64,000 nucleotides of DNA from Phymorhynchus buccinoides (Eukaryota; Mollusca; Gastropoda; Neogastropoda; Raphitomidae), in NCBI GenBank assembly GCA_017654935.2, contig CM065690.1, forward strand, positions 6,211,584 through 6,275,583, given 5' to 3'. The notes under the pieces are model-generated. The model did not search any database and had not been told where the DNA came from. It worked only from the letters and a program-made list of their open reading frames with translations. Position numbers and translations under genes: made by a program. Each line of letters begins with the position of its first letter. Within the stretch, counting starts at the first letter, position 1. This document shows, one piece after another, positions 25,182 through 37,129 of the stretch.

Positions 25182-25245
25182 CATATCTTTGATTCTGAGT
25201 TGAATTAGAACATTGTAATTTCTAAATGTAGAACTAGCGCTTTGC

Positions 25246-25294
<49 letters not shown>

Positions 25295-25560
25295 ATATCT
25301 TTGATTCCGAGTTAAATTAGAACATTGTAATTTCCAAATGTAGAACTAGCCCTTTGCATCTCTCTCTCTCTCTCTCTCTCTCCCCATATCTTTGATTCTG
25401 AGTTGAATTAGAACATTGTAATTTCTAAATGTAGAACTAGCCCTTTGCAGGCTCTCTCTCTCTCACTCTCTCTTTCTCTCCCCATATCTTTGATTCCGAG
25501 TTGAATTATAACATTGTAATTTCCAAAATGTAGAACTAGCCCTTTGCAGGTTCGCTTCAC
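24420..25560. repeat. Composite satellite: conserved ~70 bp block plus variable (CT)n, 11 copies
   Basis: Each unit has CCATATCTTTGATTCCGAGT, TGAATTAGAACATTGTAATT, TCTAAATGTAGAACTAGC and CCTTTGCAG, followed by a (CT)n of 15-45 bp. Units start near 24463, 24569, 24661, 24757, 24868, 24985, 25088, 25189, 25297, 25393 and 25492, spacing ~92-117 bp. The unique block is conserved while the CT spacer varies freely. Confidence 0.94.
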
Positions 25561-25614
25561 TTCACCTGCATTACACACACTCTGCCCACCCATGGAATGC
25601 GGCCCGAATCTACC

Positions 25615-25772
25615 GCATTTTTCGCATACAAGGCGATACTTTTTCCCCCAGGCCTTATGATATGAATGATAATATAGTAAGAAAATTTAATAACAAAATC
25701 TGAGTTTTGTGTATAATCTTGGGAGTGCGCCTTGTACTCAGGTGCACCTTACAGTCAGTAAAATACGGCAGT
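25615..25772. mobile_element. MITE of the CGGACTATAAG type
   Basis: ACCGCATTTTTCGCATACAA at the left and CACCTTACAGTCAGTAAAAT ACGGC at the right form imperfect inverted ends, as at 16725-16876. Confidence 0.55.
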
Positions 25773-25808
25773 CAACCCAAGGGGTGTTACAATGCTGCGT
25801 CCGTTTTA

Positions 25809-26312
25809 CAGGGTTTCCAGGGCTTTCAGCTATCCCCAAGTAAGGACCTTGTAAGGACCTGTAGGCCTAAGGATAATCTCCATCTTTTAGCCAACGATCT
25901 TGAAAGGAACACTTTCCCAGCATTGTGAACAATGTCTAAGCAGATACAAAAACTATGGCTGACACAGATATACGTGTTTTCTCGCAAAACGACACCAGGA
26001 CAATTTAAGAATGAGATTTCAGTCCAATCTCTCTTGACAACTCGCGGTGCATCGTTCGTCTGCTAAGCGGTCAGTTGAAACGGGAAGGTGGGGGAGGGGG
26101 TTAAGGTGGAGTAGGTGCTGAGCGATGTTTATCAAGTGTAAAAGTGCTGCTTCTGCAATCTATTTTGAGTATGGTCTTGCTGCTCAGGGCAGTTTTTGGC
26201 AGCTGTCAGGACTTGTAAGGACCTTGAAGTGAATGTAAGCACTTGTAAGGCCTTACTTGGAGATTTCAATTGGTCAAGACTTATAAGGACTGGTAAGGCC
26301 CCTATGAACCCT
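25809..26312. mobile_element. CAGGGTT-ended element with GTTTTA target duplication
   Basis: Left end CAGGGTTTCCAGGGCTTTC, right end GGCCCCTATGAACCCT. GTTTTA stands on both sides (25803-25808 and 26313-26318). Subterminal AAGTAAGGACCTTGTAAGGA (left) is partly inverted at the right (TGTAAGGCCTTACTT). No transposase seen; non-autonomous. Confidence 0.7.
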
Positions 26313-26404
26313 GTTTTATGCTTGTCTGACTCAGGGCAACGTCTTAGGAGAACCGCAGCACTGAATCACTTCAATATTAACTAAGCCTGAGAGAGAGGTG
26401 TGTC

Positions 26405-26745
26405 TTGAACATCTTTATTATTATTAATATTATGAACATTTATATAACGCCTAATCAAACGAATGCCCTGGGCGTCTACAATCATAAAATAAATAAATAA
26501 ATAAACTCGCTAGCACAAACATATTCCACAACACACACACACATGCGCGCGTGTGCAAGTGCATCAACACACAGACACGCACAAACCACGTCAGGAGGGG
26601 ATGGATCAGTTGCTACTTGGGGAAGAGATGCGTTTTCAGATGGCGTTTGAATGTGGGCAGAGAAGGCGAGTATAGGCAGCTGATTCCAGATGACAGGAGC
26701 CTGATAAGCGAAGGATAGTGCTCACCATTCATACCCTAGGATTGC
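26405..26745 (-). repeat. Dispersed non-coding repeat of the TTATATAACGCC type
   Basis: TATTATTATTAATATTATGA, TTATATAACGCCTAATCAAA and CCTGGGCGTCTAC, a (CA)n, then GAAGAGATGCGTTTTCAGAT and GCTGATTCCAGATGACAGG. This combination is familiar from dispersed repeats in many invertebrate genomes (recollection, not searched). Confidence 0.5.
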
Positions 26746-26894
26746 ATTCAAAAACATTGTGTGTGTGTGTGTGTCTGTTTCTTTAGGTTTTTTTTTGTTT
26801 GGGGGCTGACTGGCTGCCCCTCCCCCCTCCCCCTTTCCATTCCAACAAATCAAACACCCCCCACCCCATCCTCTCACCCCCCACTCTCTCTCTC

Positions 26895-27165
26895 ACTCTC
26901 TCATGACAAGCCACAACATGTCAGAATCAAACCAGTCATGGCACATCTCCTAACACCCTCTCTCCACCACCCCCCTCTCCCCCTCTCATCACAAGCCATT
27001 TCTGCTTTAGTCTTGTGCATATTTTAGTTGCACCTTCCAAATGTGTATAGGTCAGTGGCCTCACATTAAAATTCATTGCGTTTCATCACAAGCCACAACA
27101 TGCCAGAATCAAACCGACCATGGTACATCTCCTAACGCCCTCTCTCACCCTCCCCCCCCCCCCCA
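26895..27165. repeat. Tandem duplication, ~180 bp unit
   Basis: ACAAGCCACAACATG(T/C)CAGAATCAAACC and CATCTCCTAAC(A/G)CCCTCTCT occur near 26905-26965 and 27087-27145 in a CT/C-rich setting. Confidence 0.7.
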
Positions 27166-27482
27166 CCCCCTCCTTCTACTAATCCTGTAACAGCTCAGAA
27201 GACTCAAATAGTAGTTGGCGTTGAAACGCTAATCTCCTCCCAAAACCCGCCTCTTATCCACCCCCACCCCCATTTTTATATTTTGATAAATAACTCAGCA
27301 TAATCACACAGTTGACAACTCAGTCGAACTCTTTTCCCACACCCTCCTCCCCTCCCCTTTCTCTATCTTCTCATTTCTCCCCCCCCCCCCCACCCCCTCC
27401 CCCAAGGATTCTTTTGCTCCCTCACCCTCCACCCCCTTCTTTAGTTTTTCTTTTTCTTTTTGTTTCATTTCCTTCCTTCCTT

Positions 27483-27721
27483 TTAACCCTTTCGCTGCCA
27501 GCCATTTTTCAGCAAAAACATTTCAATAAATTTACCTGGGTAGAAAGAAAGAAAAAAGTCGTAATATTGGGGATTCCTCTGTGAATAAGGCCTATCTTTT
27601 ACCTCACCAAATTAAGAAATTAGGGTCTTTGGATAACAGACCCAGATTTGATGCCCTTTTAGTGACATGGGTGTTAAATCATTGTGGTGCCAAAATGCGA
27701 CATTGGCGGTGAAAGGGTTAA
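27483..27721. mobile_element. TTAA MITE family 1, copy at 27.5 kb
   Basis: Bounded by TTAA on both sides. Ends TTAACCCTTTCGCTGCCAG and TTGGCGGTGAAAGGGTTAA are inverted repeats (~17 bp). 239 bp, non-coding. TTAA target use is known from piggyBac and Kolobok-type transposons; which one applies is not determined. Confidence 0.85.
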
Positions 27722-27935
27722 AATTTTTGGGTTGCTTTTTTGGGCTTTTTTATTGCTTGGCGGGCAAAATCCTTTAAAGACCCTCAGTTCCCACTTGTGG
27801 GGGGTCGGGGGGGTGGGGGGGGGGTGGAGGGGGGAGGGGGGGGGAGAGGAAACTCTGCGGTCAAGTCAAGTCACCCAGAAACTAAAGACACCTCAGCAGA
27901 GCTTTCATCGGGAATTATCCCCTCTTGAACCCGCC

Positions 27936-28462
27936 CCCCCCCCCCCTCCCTCCCGTGGGGATACCAGGGGGGTTCTTTTGTACAAATAGTTCCCCCACCT
28001 TCTGGAAGCTCTGTGCTTGTAACTTCCTCCAATTCTGTCATTCTCTTTGACTCTGCCTTTTCCCTTTGCGTACTGTCATCTGCTATCTTTCTATCTCACT
28101 GGTCCATTCTCCTGCCTTTTTTCTCTATATAAAACCTTACCTTTGGGGACTTTCCCCAACACCAACTCTCATCCTCAAATCCCTTTTGGCAGAGAGAGTG
28201 GGGATGTACCCTGGGCAAGGCATCTCCACTATAAACTAATTCTCGCCCAGCCCGCCAGAATAGTATCTGCCCTCTCTGCTATCTGGCAGTCATTGTCGGA
28301 AACGACAAGACAGGCAACAGACAGCCGAAGTTGGACATGCTGGGCCTAACTATTTCTTGGTTAGGTGCATAACAGCAGCATGACGCATCTATGCTCATAT
28401 GACAGGAAACTGTCTGAGTTAACAAAGAAGAAGAAGAAGAAGAAGAAGAAGAGGGAGAAGAA
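27936..28462 (+). mobile_element. Dispersed element A, copy 6, longest
   Basis: From CCCGTGGGGATACC through TTCCCCCACCTTCTGGAAGC, ACTGGTCCATTCTCCTGCC, TTTGGGGACTTTCCCCAACA, GTACCCTGGGCAAGGC, ATCTGGCAGTCATTGTCGGA, CCGAAGTTGGACATGCTGGG, ATGACAGGAAACTGTCTGAG, to a (AAG)n tail. It carries an internal ~190 bp module missing from most other copies. Confidence 0.82.
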
Positions 28463-28770
28463 GAAGAAGAACCCACCCAAAGAAGATTTCAGTCCCTTGA
28501 ATTGACACCGCATTATTCTCCCTTTTCTATGTTATTCTTGTTTTGCTTTGTTGTTGTAAACCAATGACTGGCTTTGTTACACGAACACACATCCATGCGT
28601 GACATTTTCAACAAACACACAGGGACACAGCAACAAGAAGAGCGCACCACCAATCTCTCTCTCTCTCTGTACACACTGTACACACTGTACACATATGCAC
28701 ACTTACAAACACACCTGCACCCATGCATGCATAAACAAACACACATACATAATGATAATCACATAATTAT

Positions 28771-29231
28771 GTGACCCAGCACCACGAAAGGGACATTAAG
28801 TCGCTGGGCTAGTTTCTCATAACAGGCTTGCAAAGTCAAAAATCTCATTTAAAAAAAAATCAACTTTGACTATGGGTAATTTTCGTGCTCTCTGACATCG
28901 CATCTTTTCATATTTATAAAGGGTAGTCTTTATTATGGTCTCTAAATACACACAAAAAGTGCTGTGAAATGAGTAGTTTGGTGCATTTTCTTCAGCTAGG
29001 CTAAACTTTAGACTGTGGATTCTCAAAAATGGCCGACAGTCACCCTACCAGCTTTGAATGCTCATAACTCTAAAACGAAAAAAGGTTACGAGAATGGTTC
29101 TTATATCATTGGAAAGAGAATTGTCTGAAGCTTTTAACTGGACCATTGTCTCAGAATGGTCATTTTGACACTTAATGTCCCTTTCGTGATGCTGGGTCAC
29201 ACTTAATGTCCCTGTCGTGGTGCTGGGTCAC
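28771..29231. mobile_element. MITE with 30 bp terminal inverted repeats and a doubled right end
   Basis: Left GTGACCCAGCACCACGAAAG, GGACATTAAG; right end inverted at 29171-29200 (CTTAATGTCCCTTTCGTGAT, GCTGGGTCAC) and again at 29202-29231. No target duplication could be fixed. The short open frames inside are not conserved-looking. Confidence 0.85.
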
Positions 29232-29302
29232 ATGCACTCACATAAACTGACTCTCTTTCTGTGTCCATGTCTACCCCCCTCTCTCTCTATTTTATTCCAA
29301 TG

Positions 29303-29669
29303 TTAACTCATTCAAGTCGTATATCCGGAATTAATAGATACCTGTCGATTTCATGCATTTGCTTCAAGGCAAGTAAATCTGTGTGCACAGCACACCATAC
29401 CTTGGTCACTTCTAAACCTCCCTTAGACCACAATTTTGCCTCTGACTTTGCTTCTGTAGTGGATTGTTGTGGGGGGAAACGAATCGCTGTAGAGTTTTTC
29501 TATATAAAAAAAAGTCTGATCTACCACTTCCCTATGTCTAAACCTGAAGTAAAAACCCGTACTCCTCTTTCATTTATTCTTTTGTTTATGTATGCATTGT
29601 AATTGTTTGTGTGCTGGAGTGAGTTGTTTTTTTAAATAATTCAAAATCGTTGCGATGCGAATTAGTTAA
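29303..29669. mobile_element. TTAA MITE family 2, copy 1
   Basis: Starts TTAACTCATTCAAGTCGTAT and ends TGCGATGCGAATTAGTTAA. Copy 2, inverted, is at 49502-49894, and a truncated one at 39534-39640. 367 bp. Bounded by TTAA on both sides. Confidence 0.85.
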
Positions 29670-29769
29670 CCTGCCCCTTTTCGTTGTTCGGATTGGGCCT
29701 GTCCCAGGCCAGTGCTTTTTGTGACTGTGATATGAGCTTCCTTAGCTTTCGTCATTAAACATTTGAGTC

Positions 29770-29775
29770 ATTGAG

Positions 29776-29817
<42 letters not shown>

Positions 29818-29985
29818 TTCTCTCTCCCTCACACACACGCTTCTCTCTCTCTCTCTCACATACACGCCTCTCTCTCTCTCTCTTTTCTCTCTCTCTCAGA
29901 CACAGAGATAGTGAGAGAGGGGGGATGGCGTAAAAAAGCACATTATGCTTATCTGTTTACGCTTAATAAAAAATTCAAGTTTCGA

Positions 29986-30020
<35 letters not shown>

Positions 30021-30060
30021 ACACACACACTCACTCACACACACAGAGATCCCACATCAA
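29770..30060. repeat. (CT)n / (CA)n block
   Basis: Alternating CT and CA dinucleotide runs; includes a short AT-rich unique piece at 29930-29985. Confidence 0.85.
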
Positions 30061-30219
30061 GATACAACCGGCCAAGCATGAAGCTGTCTGAAAAGTGGGG
30101 ATCACAAGAAACTCCTTCAGCTACGGAACTGGAAGTGCTCAATCATAATCATTACGGCTTTGATTTCTGTTCATTGTTTGTATGCTTGTTTTGGCTTTGT
30201 TCTCTTTGCTTGCATCTCT

Positions 30220-30289
30220 CTCTCTCTCTCTCTCAGAAAGAGAGAGAGAGATCTTCGCGAGGAGAGGGAGAGAGGAAGAAGAGAGGAGT

Positions 30290-30382
<93 letters not shown>

Positions 30383-30745
30383 ATTGTTTGTATGAGTGTA
30401 CGAGTGGGAGCTGCATGCATGTGCGTGCATGCGAGTGCGTGCATGCGAATAATACGATTGTGTGAGCTTGCGAACGTGTGTACATGTCTAAGTATGAATG
30501 TATTTATGTATGTGTGTAAATGCATATGTAAGTGTGCGGGTGCGGTGTGTGTATGTGTGCTTAGGCTCACGTATGTGCATTTCACAGCATGTGTGTATCC
30601 GGGTATGTGTACATGTGTGTGTGTGTGTGTGTGGGGGGTGTGTGTGTGTGCGTGGGTGGGGGGGGGGGGTGAGTGTATGTGATAGAGAGAGTGAGAGTGA
30701 GAGGGGGGGGGAGAGTGAGTGAGAGAGAGAGAGAAAGAGAGAGAT
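30220..30745. repeat. (CT)n, (GA)n and GT-rich block
   Basis: (CT)n meets (GA)n at 30217-30250, a small inverted pair. Pure (GA)n at 30309-30379, then interrupted (GT)n with a G-run at 30657-30670. Confidence 0.88.
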
Positions 30746-31195
30746 TATTATGTAGTATGATGTTCTTTTGTTTATGCTATTGTTGAGTTATGCATTTGTG
30801 GTCTCCTGTTTATTATCGATTTGTAATTCCGTGCCTGACCTTATTATTTTGATTGTTATTTAATCTGTTGTATTACTGTTTCTATTATTGCTACATTTTG
30901 CCCTTGGCCTTGTGTTTTCTCTTGTTTATGGATTCCTTTTGTTTGAGGACCTCATGAAAAGAAGCATTTTATGCTTATTGAGCTATTCCTCATTAAAGAT
31001 TTCAAGTTTCTCTCTCTCTCTCTTTCTCTCTCTCAAGCAAAATGTGATCAATGATCAGGCGTCGTTGTTTGGGGTTTAAATTTTCATTGACAACGACAAA
31101 AAAAATGATTGCTGACAACCATTGTGGTAAACATGTTTATTGTAATTTTTATTTTTGAATTGCTGTATCCGGATGAATTAAGGGATGGAGTGTGT

Positions 31196-31490
31196 GTGTG
31201 GAACAAACTTCCTCTCTCCCTCCGTCAGCGACTGACTCTCTCTGCTTTCAAAGCTAACCTCAAAACCCACCTGTTCCTCCGTCATTAAAGCTCCTCTCTC
31301 TTTCTCTTCTCTCTCTTGCCATTAGGTCTGTTTCTGCTATATTCCATTTATGTTATCCGTGTGTGTTCGCTTTGTATTGCGTTTGTGTTTGAATGCGCTT
31401 TGAATGCTAACGTGTGTGTGCGCTTTGATTTGATTTCTATCAAGATTCAGCGCCGTATAAATACTGTATGTTGTTGTTGTATACACAGGT
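31196..31490 (+). pseudogene. LINE 3' end: last ~30 codons of ORF2 and 3' UTR
   Basis: Frame from about 31196 to the stop at 31288 reads WNKLPLSLRQRLTLSAFKAN, then LKTHLFLRH and stop. The pattern WNxLPxxLR..TLxxFKxxLKTHLF is the usual C-terminus of CR1/L2/RTE-like reverse transcriptase polyproteins. The 3' UTR (GGTCTGTTTCTGCTATATTC, CGCCGTATAAATACTGTATG) ends in (TTG)n. The same UTR lies inverted at 35040-35216. Confidence 0.8.
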
Positions 31491-31628
31491 ATTTCATGCA
31501 TTGGTCATGTGAATTATTCTATTTGTTTTGTTTGTATTGTAACAATTTATTATGAAAATAAATCTGGAGAAGAAAAAAAAGAGGTTGTGAATCGATCCAA
31601 ATGGAACCATGGCAAGGAAGACAACTCT

Positions 31629-31874
31629 TTAACCCTTTCACCGCCAAAGTCGCATTTTAGCACCACAGTGACTTAACACCTATGTCACTAAAAAGCATCA
31701 AATCGGGGTCTATTATCCAAAGACCCTATTGTCTTAGTTTTGGGTAGTAAGGACAGACCTTATTTTATATATGTCACAGAAGAATCCCCAATACTGCAGA
31801 TGGACTTTGTTTTCTACCCAGGTAATTTCAATGGACATTTTTGGCTGAAATATGGCTGGCGGTGAAAGGGTTAA
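31629..31874. mobile_element. TTAA MITE family 1, copy at 31.6 kb
   Basis: TTAACCCTTTCACCGCCAAA ... GCTGGCGGTGAAAGGGTTAA, TTAA at both ends, 246 bp, orientation opposite to the 27483 copy. Confidence 0.87.
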
Positions 31875-32116
31875 CTGTCCTACAGCCACGGTCTCAGATG
31901 AGCGCCATGACGTCGCATACATCATACGTCACTGCCAGATAGGTGGGGCGCCGGTAAACATCTTCCATGTGGTTGTCTATTTGTAGAGCTTACATCAGTG
32001 CATTTCCGTTCATTCGACGCATGTTAGTACAGTACATAGGCGATTGTTTTTAGTTCTCTTGAACAAAATTACTTGGCAGAGGATACAAAGAACAAAAAAT
32101 ACTTGGGGCAAGAAGA

Positions 32117-32692
32117 GACAAAGGGGCACCCTGACAGATGATGCTTTGCAAGAAACATGTCGAGATCACTAGGAAAACACCCTTTACAGAGATCGCAACA
32201 CTCACTTTGCTCTGGTTTCCTAGAAATCAAACCGTCAAATCGGCGATTCCTCCTTGGCAGAGGTGCTAGAAGTCAGATTATTTCAGTGAAAGAGAAGGCA
32301 TGTGTCTTGTCTTTTCTAATGACCGCCTGAGTCAGGCCAAATCGTTTGCACAAATGTCCCCAATACAAGCCTTTAAAAAAAAAATTTTTATAGCTATTTT
32401 ATATAGTTTACCAAAAGGAGTTTCACTCACAACAAAGGAAATAGCTCCAATTTTTTTCTACTGCACTACAAAGAACAAAAAGGCTCAAACACTCTTGAGT
32501 GGCCTCCACCCACCCCATCCAAAATGGCTTCTTTCTCCAGCAACTCCGCCAAGGAGGAATCGCCATTTTGACGGTATGATTTGTAGGAAACCAGAGCAAA
32601 GTGAGTGTTCCGATCCTTGAAAAGGCTGTCTTTCTGGCGATCTCGATGTGTTTCTTGCAAAAAAATCATCTGTCAGGGTGCACCTTTAATGG
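32117..32692. mobile_element. Foldback element, ~575 bp, arms ~160 bp
   Basis: Left arm: GGCACCCTGACAGATGATGC, GCAAGAAACATGTCGAGATC, CAAATCGGCGATTCCTCCTT. Right arm (32535-32690) is the reverse complement, with CCAAGGAGGAATCGCCATTT and CATCTGTCAGGGTGCACCTT. The loop is unique AT-rich DNA. Confidence 0.78.
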
Positions 32693-32837
32693 AAGGCTGC
32701 AATATTCGTTCAAGTGTAACTTTTTTTCTTTTTTTCCCTCTTACAGCAAATCTTTCATACATACATACTTTTCGAGGGACATTTACGGCTAAGTATCTCA
32801 ACCCTCGCACCACTCTCTCTTTCTCCATAAAAATGTG

Positions 32838-33232
32838 TGGTAAAGGTCAAGATGTGCCCCCCCCCCCCCCCCTGCCTACATTTCTCGGTCGTTTCCATTT
32901 TTCCGTTCTTGCCTTTCTTACCAAACATTAAGCTGTATTTTATTAACCTTTTCAGCTAATTATCTTTGTTGAATAATTAATCACAGTCAAGATAAAGGCC
33001 ATTATCTAATAGGACCCCCCCCCTATGTAGTGCAGTACACCATGGCATTTGTCACAGTCCTGGTTCATTGCTATTACTGAAGGCATGTGTTTCATTATGT
33101 AAATGAATGAAAATTAGTGTGAAATATAGCAAATGATATAGAGGATGAAGTACTCAATCCGCAGCAAGAAAGGCAAGAACGGAAAAATGGAAACAAGCGA
33201 GAAATGGAGGAGGGCGCATCTTGACCTTTTGT
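32838..33232. mobile_element. Foldback element F (poly-C type), copy 1
   Basis: Left: GGTAAAGGTCAAGATGTGCC, poly-C, ATTTCTCGGTCGTTTCCATT, GCCTTTCTTACCAAACATTA. Right: AAGAAAGGCAAGAACGGAAA, AGAAATGGAGGAGGGCGCAT, CTTGACCTTT. Related copies: 37290-37723, 43180-43602 and an end fragment at 60838-60897. The poly-C is at the same internal spot each time. Confidence 0.78.
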
Positions 33233-33407
33233 TTGTTTGGAGTAAAGTTAATCACAGAGAAACAGACAGATGAACGTGCACCCCATCATGGACAGACACA
33301 AAATCTTGTTGGTTCTTCTCTCAGGCAATGCCACCTAGCTCCTCTTCTTACTGCACCTTTTTTTAAAATTTCTATAAATAATTTTTTTTTTTAAAGGTGC
33401 ATACATG

Positions 33408-33763
33408 CATGCGCGTGCACACACACACACACACACAAACATACACAGATTACCACAAGCGTCTAAGCGTCTGCAATGTTTGTGCGAGAATGCTCGCCAC
33501 ACACATACACAAATGCGCGCTCGCACACACACACAAAAATTAAATTGCATTTTTGAAAAGGTTAAAGGCTAACACTGCCCTTAAGCATTCAAGCATAAAC
33601 ATGGTTGAGTGTGTGTGTGAGTGTGTGTGCGTGTGCATGTGTGTGTACGTATGAGTATGTGCGTGTGTGTGTGTACGTGTGCATGTGTGTGTACGCATGA
33701 GTATGTGCGAGTATGTGTGTGTACGTGTGCATGTACGTGTGAGTATGTGTGTGTGTGTTTACA

Positions 33764-33807
<44 letters not shown>

Positions 33808-33955
33808 CGTATGAGTATGTGCGTGTGTACGTTCAGTGTGTGTATGTGTATGTGTGTGTGCGCGAGAGTGTGTGTGTGTGTGTGTGTATGGGGGAGGGTG
33901 TATGGGGGGGGGGGGGGGGGGGGGGGGGAGGGGGGGGGGAGAAGGAAGAAAACAA
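33408..33955. repeat. (CA)n, (GT)n with CG/GTAC variants, then poly-G
   Basis: (CA)n at 33419-33440, interrupted (GT)n at 33606-33890 with a recurring GTACGTATGAGTATGTGCGT variant, then G-tract at 33905-33950. Confidence 0.88.
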
Positions 33956-34079
33956 AGAGGAAAGAGACAGAGAAGGAAAGAAAAAAAACAACTGGAAAAT
34001 GGGGTTGGGGGGCATTGATTGTGTGTTTTCATGCTCTCCTGACGGTATACTATAATCTGATTGATCTCCGCACTGTGGG

Positions 34080-34083
34080 GAGG

Positions 34084-34154
<71 letters not shown>

Positions 34155-34348
34155 GAGAGACAGAGAGAGGAGGGAGGGAGGGAGGGAGGGAGGGGAGAGA
34201 GAGAGAAGTCTGAAGTCTGAAGTGTTTATTGATTAGGCCTCTCTGAATGTATCAATACTTTTTATCAATAAATAAATGTAAACTAGAACAAACTAATCAC
34301 GCACATAACCCACAAAAAGGAAGAAAAGACAGAGATACACATACAGAC

Positions 34349-34423
<75 letters not shown>

Positions 34424-34429
34424 GAGACT

Positions 34430-34492
<63 letters not shown>
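34080..34492. repeat. (GA)n / (GGGA)n block with a unique insert
   Basis: (GA)n at 34085-34150, (GGGA)n at 34172-34195, AT-rich unique sequence at 34207-34350, then (GA)n at 34351-34490. Confidence 0.92.
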
Positions 34493-34494
<2 letters not shown>

Positions 34495-35039
34495 TTGACA
34501 ACTTTCGCCATAATTGCGATCGCACGTACGAAAATAGCGGTCTGGGTCTGTAAACAGGAAGCGGACTGACCGGAAGTAACGAGTCAAGGGACATCACTAG
34601 CTTTGATAGCTGACGACATTGCCAAGTACGGTTCAAACACTATGCTTTCTATCGATTTCTTCTTCTACCTTTTTTTCCCGCACTCGTTTAGCGGAAATTC
34701 AGAATTTTTTGTTGCTGACCGTAATAGCGTAATTGGAGGTCTCAAAACATAATAATTACGAACAAATCCGTAAGGAAAACAGGTCTGCTTATAGTCCATA
34801 AAATACGGTAGATGTCTTTTCTCTCTGTATCTCTGTCTCTCTCTCTCCATCATTCATTTATATAATAATAATAATATAATAAACGGATACTTCCATAGCC
34901 CTTTTTATCGAGCACAAAGCGCTTTACCATCAGCATTGAAACATTCACACACATACGCACACAGACACACACACACACTAGAGACACACACGTAAGTACG
35001 TGCACGCACATACACAAACACACACGTGCACTCACCAAC

Positions 35040-35216
35040 AACAACATACAGTATTTATACGGCGCTGAATCTTGATAGAAATCAAATCAAAGCACACACA
35101 CACACGTTAGCATTCATAGCGCATTCAAACAAAAATGCAATACAAAGCGAACACACGGATGACATAAATGGAATATAGCAGAAACAGACCTAATGGCAAG
35201 AGAGAGGAGCTTTAAC
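35040..35216 (-). mobile_element. LINE 3' UTR fragment (same family as 31290-31490)
   Basis: CATACAGTATTTATACGGCG, TTGATAGAAATCAAATCAAA, GGAATATAGCAGAAACAGAC and TAATGGCAAGAGAG are the reverse complement of 31310-31475. The coding end is not kept. Confidence 0.8.
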
Positions 35217-35559
35217 ACAGTCACACTCACAGACATACACTCGCACACACTCACTCCCCCCCCCCTCTCTCTAGCCGAACACAATCTCTCCTGCGCACAC
35301 ATACAAGCACATATACCCACACAGCACACACATACACACCTGCTCGGAAGAGCAGCCGTGGGCGCACGCGCACGCTCACAAATTACATACACACACACAT
35401 ACACGTACATACGCACGCATACGCGCGTGCACACACACACATGGAGATGGGGGGTGTTATTTATAGACCCATCTTCCTTGTTGCTGACTGCCTGTCTCTC
35501 TCTCTCACGCTCTCCTTCACCAAAGCTGATTAGCACACAGGCCAGAAAAACAAGCCCCT

Positions 35560-35672
35560 TAAAGGCCTGCCACACGTCCACTAGAATCGCACGACTGTAC
35601 GATACGATTCGATCACGTGTCGAATCGTATCGTACAGTCATTCCATTCTAGTGGACGTGTGGATGGCCCTTT
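35560..35672. mobile_element. Foldback (hairpin) element, copy 2, nearly perfect palindrome
   Basis: Arms of ~54 bp: GCCACACGTCCACTAGAATC, GCACGACTGTACGATACGAT, TCGATCACGTG on the left and its reverse complement on the right, ending GTGGACGTGTGGATGGCCC. The loop is only a few bases. Same family as 2163-2320. Confidence 0.88.
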
Positions 35673-35826
35673 TAGTGAAGTGACAGCCCTGGCTAAGTTT
35701 GTTTGTCTCTTCTGACTCCATCAATAGCCTATAACAAATTATTATTTTTAAAAAACCACTATAAAATTAAAAAACTCTGACTCAGCAACAGACTCCTCCA
35801 GGATAGGTAAAACACACTGTCACACA

Positions 35827-35830
35827 GAGA

Positions 35831-35922
<92 letters not shown>

Positions 35923-36259
35923 TACAGAAAACTTGAAAACTTGGAACTTTATTTTTCAAGGATAAAGAAACAGACAGAGACAGAGTAAGACAGACAGACA
36001 TACAGAGACAGAGTGAGACAGACAGACGGAGACAGAGACAGAGAGACAGACATACAGAGACAGACAGACATACAGAGACACACAGAGAGACAGAGATAGA
36101 CATACAGAGAGACAGAGACAGAGTGAGACAGACAGAGATAGAGACAGACATACAGAGACAGAGAGAGAGACAGACAGACATACAGAGAGAGACAGACAAG
36201 AGTGAGACAGACAGACAGAGACAGACAGACATACAGAGACACACAGAGACAAGAGAGAC

Positions 36260-36332
<73 letters not shown>

Positions 36333-36722
36333 GACACGGACAGAGTGAGAGACAGACAGAAACACAGAGTGTGAGAGAGAGACAGACTGAGACAGACAGA
36401 CAGAGACAGACATACAGAGACATACAGAGAGACAGAGACAGAGTGAGACAGACAGACAGAGAGACAGACAGACAGACAGACAGAGAGACACAGAGAGAGA
36501 CAGACAAGAGTGAGACAGACAGACAGACATACAGAGACAGACAGACATACAGAGACACACAGAGAGACAGAGACAAGTGAGACACTCAGACAGACAGACA
36601 GAGAGAGACAGACAGACAGACAGAGACACGGACAGAGTGAGAGACAGACAGAGACACAGAGTGAGAGAGACAGACAGAGACAGAGACAGAGAGAGAGAGA
36701 GACGGACACACACACACACTTA
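35827..36722. repeat. (GA)n and (GACA)n block, ~900 bp
   Basis: (GA)n at 35829-35915, then GACAGACATACAGAGA-type repeats with a (GA)n core at 36263-36322. A ~390-codon Ser/Leu frame on the minus strand is an artefact. Confidence 0.92.
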
Positions 36723-37129
36723 CAAAGACATACAGAAAAAAAAGAGATGAGGAATGAGAGAAAAGAGAGAGGAAGCGAGAGGGAGGGTGGGGCGAGAAAA
36801 ATAAAACAAAAAAGAGCATTCCATCTTAAAAATGTCACACACAAGCACTCCCAGGTTTTTTTTCTTGGTTTTTTTCTTTTTCTGTTTTTTTTTTCTTTTT
36901 CTGTTCTTTTTCTGTTTTTTCTTTTTAGATGCATGTTAGTCATTGGAGCCCCATTCTAATTTTTTCGGTTCATCCCCCTCCCTCTCTCCCCCCCCCCCCC
37001 CCCTCCCCCCTATCTTATTCCTTTAGACATAACGAAAACAACTTATTCGTTATTAAGCCTTTAGCACTGTGGCCCACTTCTTTAGACAGCACAGACATAG
37101 GCTGCCTTGCAGCCTCCCTGTGGGGGATA

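Noticed and set aside
35759..36943. 394-codon frame on the minus strand
   Set aside because: Ser/Leu/Val/Cys-rich translation of (GACA)n and (GA)n; no domain or codon signal.
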